Source of the DNA: Thermodesulfovibrionia bacterium
GTDB lineage: Bacteria > Nitrospirota > Thermodesulfovibrionia > UBA6902
NCBI GenBank assembly: GCA_030646035.1
Contig: JAUSMY010000019.1
Coordinates: 1-64,000 of the forward strand
Direction of reading: 5' to 3'
DNA length: 64,000 bases
Position 1 is the first letter of the stretch. Each line of letters opens with the position of its first letter. A program made the translations under genes and the position numbers. The notes under the pieces are model-generated. The model was not told the DNA's origin. It saw only the letters and a list, made by a program, of their open reading frames with translations, and made no database searches. Of this stretch, positions 25,845 through 35,022 are shown piece after piece.

Positions 25845-27221
25845 ATGAAACGGAGAAACATCACCCTCACTTATGAAGAGATGCCGAAGCAGTGGTACAA
25901 CATCCTGGCAGATATCAAACTGAACCCGCCGATAGGCCCGGACGGAAAGCCTGTAGGGCCTGATTCTCTTGCCCCGGTATTTCCCATGAACCTGATAGAG
26001 CAGGAGGTAAGCACACAAAGGTGGATAGATATTCCTACAGAGGTTTTAGACATCTATTCAATGTGGCGCGCGACCCCTTTAATAAGGGCTTACAACCTTG
26101 AGAAGGCGCTGGGTACGCCTGCGAAGATCTATTTAAAGAATGAGAGCGTGAGCCCTGCAGGCAGCCATAAGCCCAATACTGCGGTAGCTCAGGCATATTA
26201 CAATAAAGCGTTCGGCATAAAGAAACTCGTTACAGAGACCGGTGCGGGCCAGTGGGGAAGCGCGCTCGCATTCGCTACAAGCCAGTTCGGGCTGGAGTGC
26301 AAGGTCTTTATGGTGAGGATAAGCTTTGACCAGAAACCGCACCGCAAGACCTTGATGCAGGCATGGGGTGCTGAATGCATACCAAGCCCAAGCAATCTTA
26401 CAAACGCAGGACGCCAGGTGCTTGAGAAATACCCTGATACCCCTGGAAGCCTTGGCATTGCGATAAGTGAAGCGGTTGAGGCTGCTGTAAGCGACCCGAC
26501 CGGCGAGACACGCTACGCTCTCGGAAGTGTTTTGAATCATGTCATCCTGCACCAGACTATAATAGGTTTAGAGGCAAAGAAGCAGTTGGAGAAGGTCGGA
26601 GATTATCCTGACATAGTTATCGGGTGCGCCGGAGGAGGCAGCAACTTTGCAGGGCTTGCATTCCCGTTTGTACAGGACAAGATAAATGGAAAAAATGTAG
26701 AAATATACCCTGTTGAACCAGCAGCCTGTCCTACCCTGACCAAGGGGCCGTTTGTTTATGACCACGGCGATGTTGCCGGCTACACACCGCTTCTTGCCAT
26801 GCACAGCCTTGGCCACGCCTTTATTCCGCCTCCAATCCATGCAGGAGGCCTGAGATATCACGGCATGGCTCCTACTGTATGCCAGCTTGTTGATGAGGGC
26901 TTGATCGAGGCTAAATCGGTTAAACAATCTGAAGCATTTCAAGCAGGCATTCTATGGGCAAGGACCGAAGGCATCGTCCCTGCTCCTGAGACGAACCATG
27001 CGTTAGCCCAGGTTGTGGCTGAAGCGAAGAAGGCGAAAGAAGAAGGTAAAGAGAAGGTCATACTTGCGAACTTCAGCGGCCACGGCATGCTCGACCTCAA
27101 TGCTTATGAGAGATACTTTTCAAATAATCTGACTGACTTTGAACTTTCTGATCAGGAGATGAAAGAAGCTGAAAAGATATTTAAGGACTATCCGAAACCC
27201 CAACATCTAAAGAGCAGGTAA
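25845..27221 (+). CDS. TrpB-like pyridoxal-phosphate-dependent protein (TrpB2)
   Basis: This is a 458-aa protein, longer than TrpB1 (~400 aa), with the type 2 N-terminal extension ([18 protein letters not shown]). The PLP lysine lies in [11 protein letters not shown], followed by the GAGQWGSAL box, and the phosphate-binding loop is [12 protein letters not shown]. TrpB2 enzymes condense indole or a phosphorylated serine analogue and can replace or salvage TrpB function. No trpA lies beside it, which favours a stand-alone indole-salvage role. AAAGGAG stands seven bases before the ATG. A strong bidirectional terminator follows. Confidence 0.92.
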   Translation: MKRRNITLTYEEMPKQWYNILADIKLNPPIGPDGKPVGPDSLAPVFPMNLIEQEVSTQRWIDIPTEVLDIYSMWRATPLIRAYNLEKALGTPAKIYLKNESVSPAGSHKPNTAVAQAYYNKAFGIKKLVTETGAGQWGSALAFATSQFGLECKVFMVRISFDQKPHRKTLMQAWGAECIPSPSNLTNAGRQVLEKYPDTPGSLGIAISEAVEAAVSDPTGETRYALGSVLNHVILHQTIIGLEAKKQLEKVGDYPDIVIGCAGGGSNFAGLAFPFVQDKINGKNVEIYPVEPAACPTLTKGPFVYDHGDVAGYTPLLAMHSLGHAFIPPPIHAGGLRYHGMAPTVCQLVDEGLIEAKSVKQSEAFQAGILWARTEGIVPAPETNHALAQVVAEAKKAKEEGKEKVILANFSGHGMLDLNAYERYFSNNLTDFELSDQEMKEAEKIFKDYPKPQHLKSR

Positions 27222-27244
27222 ATATATTTTTAATTAAGGAAACA

Positions 27245-27275
27245 AAAGAGGCGGGCATTGGCTGCCCGCCTCTTT
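27245..27275. terminator. bidirectional rho-independent terminator
   Basis: A perfect 13-bp stem (27245-27257 with 27263-27275, arms AAAGAGGCGGGCA/TGCCCGCCTCTTT) has a 5-base loop. A-rich and T-rich flanks on the two sides serve both the TrpB2 gene and the convergent SWIB gene. Confidence 0.88.
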
Positions 27276-27295
27276 GCGTGTGAACAATTTAATAT

Positions 27296-27661
27296 TTAGC
27301 TCAGGTGATTGCTGACCAGTTTGGTCATCTCGAACATAGAGACCTGTGCTTTGCCCTTGAATACCTTCTTGAGAGCGGCATCAGCATTGATGTTCCTCTT
27401 GTTCTTGCTGTCCTGAAGCTTGTTCTTCTTGATGTATTCCCAGAGCTTCTTTGTGACTTCTGTCCTGGGGATAGGCTTGCTGCCTACTACTGCGGCGAGA
27501 TCATCGCTGATATTCATTGGCTTCATGAATGCAGCATTTGGTTTCCTCTTGGCAGTTTTTTTCTTAACAACTTTCTTCTTGGCAGTTTTCTTTTTGGCGA
27601 CCTTCTTTGCAGCGGTTTTCTTCTTGGCAACCTTCTTCTTAGCAGTCTTCTTTTTTGCCAT
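27296..27661 (-). CDS. SWIB domain protein with histone H1-like Lys/Ala tail
   Basis: This is a 121-aa protein. The start at 27661 is fixed by AAGGAGGG just upstream; the frame is open nine codons further but without signal. Residues 1-40 are a run of KKKTAKK/KKKVAKK units, like bacterial histone H1 homologues. Residues ~45-121 form a SWIB/MDM2 domain (MNISDDLAAVVGSKPIPRTE, LWEYIKKNKLQD, KRNINADAALKKVF). Such fusions are known in chlamydiae and other bacteria as nucleoid-associated proteins. The likely role is DNA binding and compaction. A separate transcript is expected because the gene lies alone between terminators. Confidence 0.88.
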   Translation of the reverse strand: MAKKKTAKKKVAKKKTAAKKVAKKKTAKKKVVKKKTAKRKPNAAFMKPMNISDDLAAVVGSKPIPRTEVTKKLWEYIKKNKLQDSKNKRNINADAALKKVFKGKAQVSMFEMTKLVSNHLS

Positions 27662-27858
27662 GCGAACCCTCCTTAAATTTTGCGGCATTTACTAATGCCG
27701 TTGAACTCTGAATATAGTTACAAAAATCATACAAAAGTTTTAAACTCTTGTCAATGAAAAATACGCAATTATCGCAATATGAAAAAAGTAAATTTCTCTA
27801 AGAAAAGAACTGCTGATTTTAAAATGGTCTCGAATGTGACTCTGGAAAATACGCGGGA

Positions 27859-28272
27859 TCATTCTACTATGAACTTTACCTTCCCAAGAACAGTCTTATT
27901 GCTGTCCCTGATCACAACCATCCAGTCCCCTTTGAGACCTGCCAGTTTCTTGCTGGAGTATGTCCGCCATCTTGCCCCTTTCCTCACAGGGAGCGAAATA
28001 TTTAAGACCTCTTTTTCACCGTAATACCAGGCAAAGGTGATAACTGTATCTCTGGTAATATCTCTCGCCTCAAGAAAACAGTAGACCTTTTCCAGGTCGT
28101 ATGAGAAGACCTTTGTAGCTCCGACAGGCTCTCTGCCAAGCATGCTCTCCGAGATGAAGAGGCGGGAGACCTCCAGATTGTGAGTGTGCTCTGAGTAAGC
28201 GATAGGGGCCGTAATTAAAAGCAAAACAGCTGTAACTGCTATTATCCAATTTATGTTATTGTGTTTCTTCAC
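27859..28272 (-). CDS. DUF2914 domain protein, exported
   Basis: This is a 137-aa protein with an N-terminal hydrophobic signal (WIIAVTAVLLLITAPIAYS) and a single DUF2914 domain (SRLFISESMLGREPVGATKV, then FAWYYGEKEV, then RWRTYSSKKLAGLKGDWMV, then VLGKVKFIVE). DUF2914 proteins are periplasmic or membrane-attached beta-rich proteins of unknown function. It stands alone on the minus strand, divergent from the glycosyltransferase. No clear Shine-Dalgarno sequence is seen (CCCTGTGAAACAGC region). Confidence 0.8.
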   Translation of the reverse strand: MKKHNNINWIIAVTAVLLLITAPIAYSEHTHNLEVSRLFISESMLGREPVGATKVFSYDLEKVYCFLEARDITRDTVITFAWYYGEKEVLNISLPVRKGARWRTYSSKKLAGLKGDWMVVIRDSNKTVLGKVKFIVE

Positions 28273-28342
28273 CCTCTTCTTTTCCTTTGCTGTTTCACAG
28301 GGTTAAATAATAAAAATATACTATGTAATGGTAAATGATACT

Positions 28343-28377
28343 GCATAGTATATGACATATGCAATTGCATGGTATAT
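28343..28377. promoter_or_regulatory. repeat/palindrome cluster in the DUF2914/glycosyltransferase gap
   Basis: The direct repeats GCATAGTATAT (28343-28353) and GCATGGTATAT (28367-28377) lie 24 bp apart, with a perfect 12-bp palindrome ATGCAATTGCAT at 28359-28370. This looks like an operator region between divergent genes. The regulator is unknown. Confidence 0.35.
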
Positions 28378-28414
28378 TTGATTTTATAACCCCATTATTT
28401 TTATACTTGGAAAA

Positions 28415-29398
28415 ATGATCTCCATAGTTATTCCAACATATAACGCTTCAAGGTTCATCCCAAATCTTCTGGGCTCCATATTCAAACAAGCTGTCGATGA
28501 TATGGAAGTGATAATAATAGACGACTGCTCTACTGACAATACTGTTGAGCTTGTGAAGCAGTATCCGGTCAGGCTGATAGAGATGGAGAGGAACGGCGGC
28601 CCTGCCAAAGCAAGGAATAAAGGCGTAAGGGATGCTAAGGGAGATATCATATTCTTCCTTGATTCTGACGTAGTGGTTCTGGACGGCACTGTCATGGCGG
28701 TTCAAGAGTATTTCCAAAAGAACCCTTCTGCAAAGTGCGTGATAGGCATATGCGATACGAAGTCATTGAATGATGGTTTTGTGCCGCATTACATGGCAAT
28801 GTTCGAGTATATACATCTCATAGGAACGAAAGGTGGAGAGGTAAGCGTTTTTGCTCCGAGGTGTGGGGCTATGAAGAAAGACTTCTTCCTTGAGATAGGC
28901 GGCTATAATGAGTCATACAAAGGGGCTGATGTCGAAGATTTTGAGCTTGCACGAAGGGTGAACAGGACTGACCCGATAATGCTTAACGAGAAGATGCTTG
29001 TAAGGCACCAGTTCGCGAACTTCAAACAGGCGATGCGGAACTACTTTAAGCGGACCGTCATGTGGGTTCACCTCTTCTTTAAAGAGAAGAAGCTGGATAA
29101 CGCCGGCCCTACCGCGCCAAGCAATGGCATTGCTGCTATATGCGCATTTATCAGCTTCATGCTTTTATTGCTTATGCCTGCTGCGCCTGTTTTGAAGAAT
29201 GCCGTTATCTTCCTTTTAATTATCTTCTTTTTTGCTAATCTAAAATGGTGGAACTTCATGCGCAAAGAGGCCGGGCTCTTTTTCGCGGCCAGGGCGCTCT
29301 GCCTGAACTACATTCTTGGAATTGATATCATGATAGCCGCTGCCTATGGGGTAGTGAGTTATCCATTCTCAAAAAAAGGACTGGCAGCAGCCAAGTAA
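28415..29398 (+). CDS. family 2 glycosyltransferase with C-terminal membrane helices
   Basis: This is a 327-aa protein. The N-terminal GT-A domain has SIVIPTYNASRF, IIIDDCSTDNT and the metal-binding DSD in IFFLDSDVVV. The acceptor-side ED acid is in GADVEDFELARR. From about residue 240 there are two to three hydrophobic helices, so it is anchored at the inner membrane. It transfers a sugar to a lipid or polymer; the substrate is unknown. It is separated by four bases from the radical SAM gene that follows, so the pair is co-transcribed and may act on the same glycolipid or natural product. Confidence 0.88.
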   Translation: MISIVIPTYNASRFIPNLLGSIFKQAVDDMEVIIIDDCSTDNTVELVKQYPVRLIEMERNGGPAKARNKGVRDAKGDIIFFLDSDVVVLDGTVMAVQEYFQKNPSAKCVIGICDTKSLNDGFVPHYMAMFEYIHLIGTKGGEVSVFAPRCGAMKKDFFLEIGGYNESYKGADVEDFELARRVNRTDPIMLNEKMLVRHQFANFKQAMRNYFKRTVMWVHLFFKEKKLDNAGPTAPSNGIAAICAFISFMLLLLMPAAPVLKNAVIFLLIIFFFANLKWWNFMRKEAGLFFAARALCLNYILGIDIMIAAAYGVVSYPFSKKGLAAAK

Positions 29399-29402
29399 AA
29401 CT

Positions 29403-30869
29403 ATGGAAAAGAATTTGGTCGTACTCTCATACGCAAACGCAAGCCCGTTCCCTTATCACGCATGGACCCCGCTTGCGATCCTCTCTCTCGGCGCATATCT
29501 TGAAGAGCACGGCATTGATGTCGAGTATTTTGACGAGAGGATACATAAGATGGAGCGGTTCAAGGAATTGGTGAGCAGGAAGCCGCTTATGATAGGACTT
29601 TCCACCATGACCTGCTTCCAGATAAAGAATACCATCAGGCTTGCGAAGCTTGCCAGAAAGATCAGCCCTGACACCCTGCTTGTCTGGGGCGGAACGCACC
29701 CGTCGATGATGGCTGAGCAGACGCTTGAGTCTGATATGGTTGACTTTGTTGTAAAGGGTGAGGGTGAACAGACGCTTCTTGAGCTTGTAACAGCGCTTCA
29801 GAAAGGCAAGACAGACTTTAGCGGCATAGACGGTCTCGGGTGGAAGGCGGGTAAGAAGATAACGTTAAACAAAGACCGCGACTTCCTTGACATAGAGGGC
29901 CTGCCGTTTCCTTATGAAGGCAAAGGCAAGGAGATACTGCTTGAGTATTTAAGAAGGTCTGGAGACACACTTGAGAATATAGGCTATGAATCCTCAAGAG
30001 GATGCCCGCATAAGTGCGGCTTCTGCTATAACGTCTATTTCCATAAAAATGTATGCCGGGTAAAGAGCGTGGAGAAGATCAGGCTGGAGCTTCTCAAGCT
30101 GAAAGAGCTCGGCGTCCGCAAGATGACCTTTTATGACGATACCTTCCTTGCCGGAAGGAAAGACGTAATGGCCAATATCGTCGATCTGCTCGGAGAACTC
30201 GATTTCAAGTGGATAGCCAATGTGAGGATAAATACCTTCACGCCCGAACTTCTGGAGAAGTTTAAGAAAGGCGGCTGTGTCTACCTCTTCTTCGGCGTTG
30301 AATCGCCTGATGATGATGTGCTTAAGTTCATCAGAAAGGGGCAGAACAGGCGCATGATAGATGAAGGCATCAAGGTCATCTCACAAGGCGATATCCCGAC
30401 TCTCTACTCACTTATGATAGGCCTGCCGGGCGAGACAGAGGAGCAGATGAACAGAACCCTCGACTTTGCAGATGAGATACGCAGGAGGCATCCGGGAGCA
30501 GAGGTGCCTATACAACCGTATGTGCCACTTCCAGGGACTTTGATGTATGAAGAGGCGCTGCAGTTAGGATTTAAAGCCCCGACGCATCTTGAGGGATGGA
30601 AGAACTTTACAAATGATGAGGTCAGAAACCCATGGATAAAAAATCCAAGGTTGCTGCATGCCATTTATATAAACTCTTTCCTCGCATTCCGATATGACAG
30701 GTTCCTTAGAAATTTCTGGAGCAGGTTGGTCTTTGGCCCATTACACAAGCTCTCACTCTGGAGATGGAAGCATCGCAATTACAAATTCTTTGTTGAGATC
30801 TATATGTATCTGACTTACAAACGCCTCGGCAGGTTCTTTATTATTCTTGAGAAGATGATCAAAGGTTAG
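29403..30869 (+). CDS. B12-binding radical SAM protein
   Basis: This is a 488-aa protein. Residues ~1-140 form a cobalamin-binding Rossmann domain (PFPYHAWTPLAILSLGAYLE, VWGGTHPSMM). The radical SAM core begins with the CxxxCxxC cluster motif in GCPHKCGFCYN at ~202-210. Relatives carry out methylations or rearrangements on lipids, pigments and antibiotics, or have unassigned roles. It is tightly coupled to the glycosyltransferase upstream, with mutL 24 nt downstream. A second, distinct B12-radical SAM protein is encoded at 43055-44395. Confidence 0.88.
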   Translation: MEKNLVVLSYANASPFPYHAWTPLAILSLGAYLEEHGIDVEYFDERIHKMERFKELVSRKPLMIGLSTMTCFQIKNTIRLAKLARKISPDTLLVWGGTHPSMMAEQTLESDMVDFVVKGEGEQTLLELVTALQKGKTDFSGIDGLGWKAGKKITLNKDRDFLDIEGLPFPYEGKGKEILLEYLRRSGDTLENIGYESSRGCPHKCGFCYNVYFHKNVCRVKSVEKIRLELLKLKELGVRKMTFYDDTFLAGRKDVMANIVDLLGELDFKWIANVRINTFTPELLEKFKKGGCVYLFFGVESPDDDVLKFIRKGQNRRMIDEGIKVISQGDIPTLYSLMIGLPGETEEQMNRTLDFADEIRRRHPGAEVPIQPYVPLPGTLMYEEALQLGFKAPTHLEGWKNFTNDEVRNPWIKNPRLLHAIYINSFLAFRYDRFLRNFWSRLVFGPLHKLSLWRWKHRNYKFFVEIYMYLTYKRLGRFFIILEKMIKG

Positions 30870-30893
30870 GATCGCCTTTGATGAATTAACGTT

Positions 30894-32618
30894 ATGCCTA
30901 AAATCGCCCTTCTTCCTGACAGCCTCATTAACAAGATAGCCGCGGGCGAAGTTATAGAGCGTCCGGCATCTGTTGTAAGAGAATTGCTGGATAATTCAAT
31001 TGATGCCGGAGCTACAAAGATAGATGTCGAAGTGCTGCACGGCGGGAAGAAGCTGATGAAGGTATCTGATAACGGCTGCGGCATGGACAGAGAAGATGTG
31101 TCATTATGTTTTCAAAGGCATGCTACAAGCAAGATATCATCTGAAGACGATCTCTTCAATATCTCCACTCTCGGGTTCAGAGGAGAGGCGCTTTCGTCGA
31201 TAGCCTCTGTCTCAAAGGTCACTCTGACAACTTCATCTCAAGATGCAGTAATCGGTACAAAGGTTGAGATCGGGACAAGGCGCGAGATGGAGCTAGCAGA
31301 TGCACCGCCTTTAAAAGGCACAACCATTGAGATTCGGGATATATTCTACAACACCCCTGCAAGAAGGAAGTTCCTCAAGAGCACGCCTACTGAACTTTCA
31401 CATATAATCGAGGCCGTGGTACAGAAGGCGTTCGCCTATCCTGGGATATCCTTTTCACTCTCTCATAACAACGGTGAGATATTGAACGTTCATGTGGCAG
31501 CTGACCTCAGGGAGAGGTTTGGCCAGCTTTACGGTGAAGAGCTGGCAGAAGAGTTTATCGAAATAAAAAAAGAAGGTTCAGGCATGAAAGTCTATGGATT
31601 TACATCAGGAGAGAACTTCACAAGGGCAACAAGGAGCCACCAGGCGATATTTGTGAACAACAGACCGGTGAAGAACCTTACTGTAAATCATGCTCTCTAT
31701 AATGCGTACAGCCACAGCATTCCAAGTGGCAGGCACCCGGCATACTTTATATTTCTTGATGTCGATACGAAAAAGGTTGATGTTAATGTCCACCCTGCAA
31801 AACGCGAGGTGAGGTTTGAAAAGCCTGATGAGATACATAAGATTGTCAGTGCTGCAATTTATGAGGCTCTGAATCCTGAAAGCTCTTCAGGCTCTGTCTA
31901 TGCCTCATCTCCTGAAGCCACCGGAGAAAAGAAGGATCAGAATTTCAGTTACGGCCGGGACAGCGCCGGGTTCCGCGAATCCCTTGCCGGCCTTGTCAGA
32001 GAGTCCCAGACCGACTTCTTCGCGTCCGGCATCACCTCCGATGTTCCGGCATACTTTCATATAGGCGAGTCTTTTATAGCACATGGCACAAACGACGGCC
32101 TGCTTATTATTGACCAGCATGCTGCGCATGAGAGGATACTGTATGAGAAGTTCCTGAATAAGGCCGCAGTTGAAGCTGAATCGCTCTTCCTGCCTCTCAG
32201 GGTGGAACTCCCGGTCAAAGAGTTCAGCATAATTACAAAACATAAAGGCTTTCTTAAGGAACTCGGACTTGAAGTAGAGGATTTCGGCGGTAATAACGTG
32301 ATAGTAAAATCAATGCCTAAAGAGCTGAAAAAGGCTGACATAAAGTCCCTGCTCCTTGATATCGCATCCAACATACTTGAAGAAGAGACATCCGGCATAA
32401 AAGGGGATATAGATAAAGCATCCATGCTTGATAAGATAGCAGCCAGGCTGGCATGCCATACATCAGTGAGGGGAAGTGAGCCGATAGGCAATGAAGAGAT
32501 AGCAAGAATGATGGATGACCTCCAGAAATGCAAAGAGCCCGGCAAATGCCCGCACGGAAGGCCTACAAAGATATATTTATCCTTGGATGATCTCCAGAAG
32601 ATGTTCAAGCGGAAGTAA
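30894..32618 (+). CDS. mutL: DNA mismatch repair protein MutL
   Basis: This is a 574-aa protein. The GHKL ATPase N-domain is intact (VRELLDNSIDAGATKI, DNGCGMDRED, STLGFRGEAL). The C-terminal dimerisation domain has DQHAAHERILYE, the metal-binding endonuclease motif that is absent from E. coli MutL, and a late CPHGRPTKI. The product should therefore nick the error-containing strand itself, as expected for organisms without MutH. It is followed by miaA after 12 nt, a common order. Confidence 0.96.
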   Translation: MPKIALLPDSLINKIAAGEVIERPASVVRELLDNSIDAGATKIDVEVLHGGKKLMKVSDNGCGMDREDVSLCFQRHATSKISSEDDLFNISTLGFRGEALSSIASVSKVTLTTSSQDAVIGTKVEIGTRREMELADAPPLKGTTIEIRDIFYNTPARRKFLKSTPTELSHIIEAVVQKAFAYPGISFSLSHNNGEILNVHVAADLRERFGQLYGEELAEEFIEIKKEGSGMKVYGFTSGENFTRATRSHQAIFVNNRPVKNLTVNHALYNAYSHSIPSGRHPAYFIFLDVDTKKVDVNVHPAKREVRFEKPDEIHKIVSAAIYEALNPESSSGSVYASSPEATGEKKDQNFSYGRDSAGFRESLAGLVRESQTDFFASGITSDVPAYFHIGESFIAHGTNDGLLIIDQHAAHERILYEKFLNKAAVEAESLFLPLRVELPVKEFSIITKHKGFLKELGLEVEDFGGNNVIVKSMPKELKKADIKSLLLDIASNILEEETSGIKGDIDKASMLDKIAARLACHTSVRGSEPIGNEEIARMMDDLQKCKEPGKCPHGRPTKIYLSLDDLQKMFKRK

Positions 32619-32630
32619 ATATACTTACTA

Positions 32631-33584
32631 ATGACCTCTCCAGATAATAAACCCGTCATCATTCTCCTCGGCCCGACTTCCGTCGGCAAGACAGGCGTAT
32701 CAATCCTTCTCGCAAAGGCGCTGAAGACAGAGATCATCAGCGCTGATTCGATGCAGATCTATCGGCATATGGATATCGGCACGGCAAAGCCTTCCCCGGA
32801 TGAGCTGAGAGAGGTGAAACATCACCTTATAGATATTCTTTCTCCCGGGAAATCATTCAGTGCCGGGCTTTTCAGAGACAGCGCTGTTAAGCTTATCGAT
32901 GAACTTCATCAAAAAAATAAGATCCCTCTGATCGTCGGCGGGACAGGGTTATATATCAGAACACTGACAGCGGGATTATTTGAGGGGCCTTCCGCAGACT
33001 GGAAACTGAGGGATGAATTACTGGAAACTGAACATGCCAAAGGAGATGGATATCTTCACTCTTACCTTGAAAAGATTGACCCTGAGGCAGCAAAAAAGAT
33101 AGAGCCGAATGATGTGAGAAGGATCATAAGGGCGCTTGAGGTATCGCTTAATGATAAGAAGATATCGGAAAAACAGAAGAGCCATACAAAGCCCGAACCG
33201 TATGATTTTATTAAGATAGGGCTTACAAGAGAGAGAAAAGAGCTTTACAGCCTGATAGATAAGCGGGTTAACAAGATGATGCAGGACGGCCTGCTGGAAG
33301 AGGTTCTGAATCTCATTGCTCTGAGGCCGGACAGGACAGCTATGCAGGCACTCGGCTATAAAGAGATGAGCCTCTATATTGCCGGAGAGGTGCCGCTTGA
33401 AGAAGCGGTTGAACTCATCAAGAAGCGGACGAGGAATTATGCGAAGAGGCAGATGACATGGTTCCGAAAAGAGCCTGATATAAATTGGGTGGACCTGACG
33501 GGATTATATGATTCAAATACGATGTTTGAAAAAATATTGAGTGATATAGAGGCAATTAAAAAGATTGTTATTAAATCTCACTAA
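32631..33584 (+). CDS. miaA: tRNA dimethylallyltransferase
   Basis: This is a 317-aa enzyme that prenylates A37 of tRNAs reading UNN codons. It has the P-loop LLGPTSVGKTGVS, the SADSMQIYRHMDIGTAKP motif, LIVGGTGLYIRTL and the RTRNYAKRQMTWFRKE motif. It lies 12 nt after mutL. The final codons overlap the convergent EamA gene by 14 bases. Confidence 0.96.
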   Translation: MTSPDNKPVIILLGPTSVGKTGVSILLAKALKTEIISADSMQIYRHMDIGTAKPSPDELREVKHHLIDILSPGKSFSAGLFRDSAVKLIDELHQKNKIPLIVGGTGLYIRTLTAGLFEGPSADWKLRDELLETEHAKGDGYLHSYLEKIDPEAAKKIEPNDVRRIIRALEVSLNDKKISEKQKSHTKPEPYDFIKIGLTRERKELYSLIDKRVNKMMQDGLLEEVLNLIALRPDRTAMQALGYKEMSLYIAGEVPLEEAVELIKKRTRNYAKRQMTWFRKEPDINWVDLTGLYDSNTMFEKILSDIEAIKKIVIKSH

Positions 33585-34443
33585 TTTTTTTCCGCCTCAA
33601 TATCATAATCCCGGATAAGATTATCAGGCCTCCGCCAAGCAGCGCCATGGCTTCCGGGGCCTCCTGCAGAAAGATAAATGCCAGGATTATCGCACCGACC
33701 GGTTCGAAGTAACCCAATATTGCAGCTTCATTTGCTTTAACTGTCCTGATACCATCCACATATAGTATCGGTGCGATAGTTGAATGGAGAAGCCCCATTG
33801 TTATGAGGTAAGGAAGCGCTTGATAAGTTATCTCTGTACCCGCTATAAAAGGCATCAGCACAAACACAGCCACTAAATTCTGCACAAAAACGATAAAGAG
33901 TGATGAAAACCTCGAAGATATCCCTTTCACAGTCAAAATTATAAATGCGTAAGCAACGCCTGAAAAGGCGCCGGCAATAATCCCTCTGGTATTCCCATTG
34001 TTAACAGAAAGCATTTCGGTAAAATCCGGCCTTCCTAACATAACCCATAAACCCAGAGACGAAAGCATGATAGCTATCCATGTTGTCTTGAATATCTTCT
34101 CTTTAAGAAAGAGCGGCGCAAGCATCGCGACAAATATCGGGGCGGTATAATGCGTGAGCACTGAGTTTGCTATTGTCGTGTGCTTGAAAGCAAAGAAGAA
34201 GAGGAGCGTATTAGCAAGAAAAAGGAATGGGATAAGGGATAAGATCAATAAATTGTTTATTGAGCCGGCATTCTTTAAAGAGCCTTTTATCTGCCCTTTT
34301 GCTGAAAGGATCAGGAACTGTATAACAAGGGCGATCACTGCCGGATAAAAGACCGTACTGAGCGTAGGCAGCCCGGCTTTTCTTACAAATACCCCGAGCG
34401 AACTCCAGATAAGAATAGCCGCTATGATTTTAAAGTAGCCCAT
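33571..34443 (-). CDS. EamA/DMT-family permease
   Basis: This is a 290-aa protein with ten predicted membrane helices arranged as two five-helix EamA repeats. The end of each repeat carries family-like patterns (APIFVAMLAPLFLKEKIF in the first, LGYFEPVGAIILAFIFLQE in the second). Drug/metabolite transporters export small metabolites; the cargo cannot be predicted. It follows coaD by 63 nt on the same strand and overlaps the miaA 3' end tail to tail. Confidence 0.9.
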   Translation of the reverse strand: MGYFKIIAAILIWSSLGVFVRKAGLPTLSTVFYPAVIALVIQFLILSAKGQIKGSLKNAGSINNLLILSLIPFLFLANTLLFFFAFKHTTIANSVLTHYTAPIFVAMLAPLFLKEKIFKTTWIAIMLSSLGLWVMLGRPDFTEMLSVNNGNTRGIIAGAFSGVAYAFIILTVKGISSRFSSLFIVFVQNLVAVFVLMPFIAGTEITYQALPYLITMGLLHSTIAPILYVDGIRTVKANEAAILGYFEPVGAIILAFIFLQEAPEAMALLGGGLIILSGIMILRRKKISEI

Positions 34444-34506
34444 GTTGTTTAGTTTAATAAAAGGAATGAAAAAGGCATATAAGTTCAGTGATCTTTTCTT
34501 TGTGCC

Positions 34507-34998
34507 TTACGCCTTCTGTCCCCTGAACTTATCTTTTAAAGCCTTTTCGACAGCCCTTGGCACAAGCCCTTTCAGCGAGCCTCCAAAAAAAGCTATCTCC
34601 TTTACAAGGGTGGATGAGAGGAAGATATATTCACCGCTGGGGGTCATAAAGACCGTCTCTATATTTGCATTAAGCCGTCTGTTCATAAGGGCCATCTGCA
34701 GCTCAAACTCAAAATCAGATACCGCCCTCAAGCCTCTTACAAGCGCAATGCTTTTTCTGCTCTCCGCGTAATCAACGAGAAGGTTGTCAAAAGACTCGAC
34801 CCTTGCGCCTTTAAGCCCTTTCATGGATGACTTGATCAATTCTATCCTCTCTTCAGCCGTAAAGAGCGGCTTCTTCTTCCGGCTCGGAGCAACAGCGACA
34901 ATGACGCTGTCAAATATTTTTAACGTCCTTTTGATCAGGTCTATGTGGCCGTTTGTAATGGGGTCAAACGTTCCAGGATATATGGCGGTCTTCTTCAA
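34507..34998 (-). CDS. coaD: phosphopantetheine adenylyltransferase
   Basis: This is a 163-aa enzyme for the penultimate step of coenzyme A synthesis. It has the nucleotidyltransferase start YPGTFDPITNGHIDLI, LVRGLRAVSDFEFE, and the EYIFLSSTLVKEIA ISSS-like box. It is 24 nt downstream of rsmD, the standard rsmD-coaD pair. Confidence 0.97.
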   Translation of the reverse strand: MKKTAIYPGTFDPITNGHIDLIKRTLKIFDSVIVAVAPSRKKKPLFTAEERIELIKSSMKGLKGARVESFDNLLVDYAESRKSIALVRGLRAVSDFEFELQMALMNRRLNANIETVFMTPSGEYIFLSSTLVKEIAFFGGSLKGLVPRAVEKALKDKFRGQKA

Positions 34999-35022
34999 AA
35001 CATGCCTCCTCTGCCGATTCCA

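Noticed and set aside
27540-27660. Short-period DNA repeat in the SWIB gene
   Set aside because: It is the coding sequence of the Lys/Ala tail, with the frame and ribosome site intact, not an independent repeat element.
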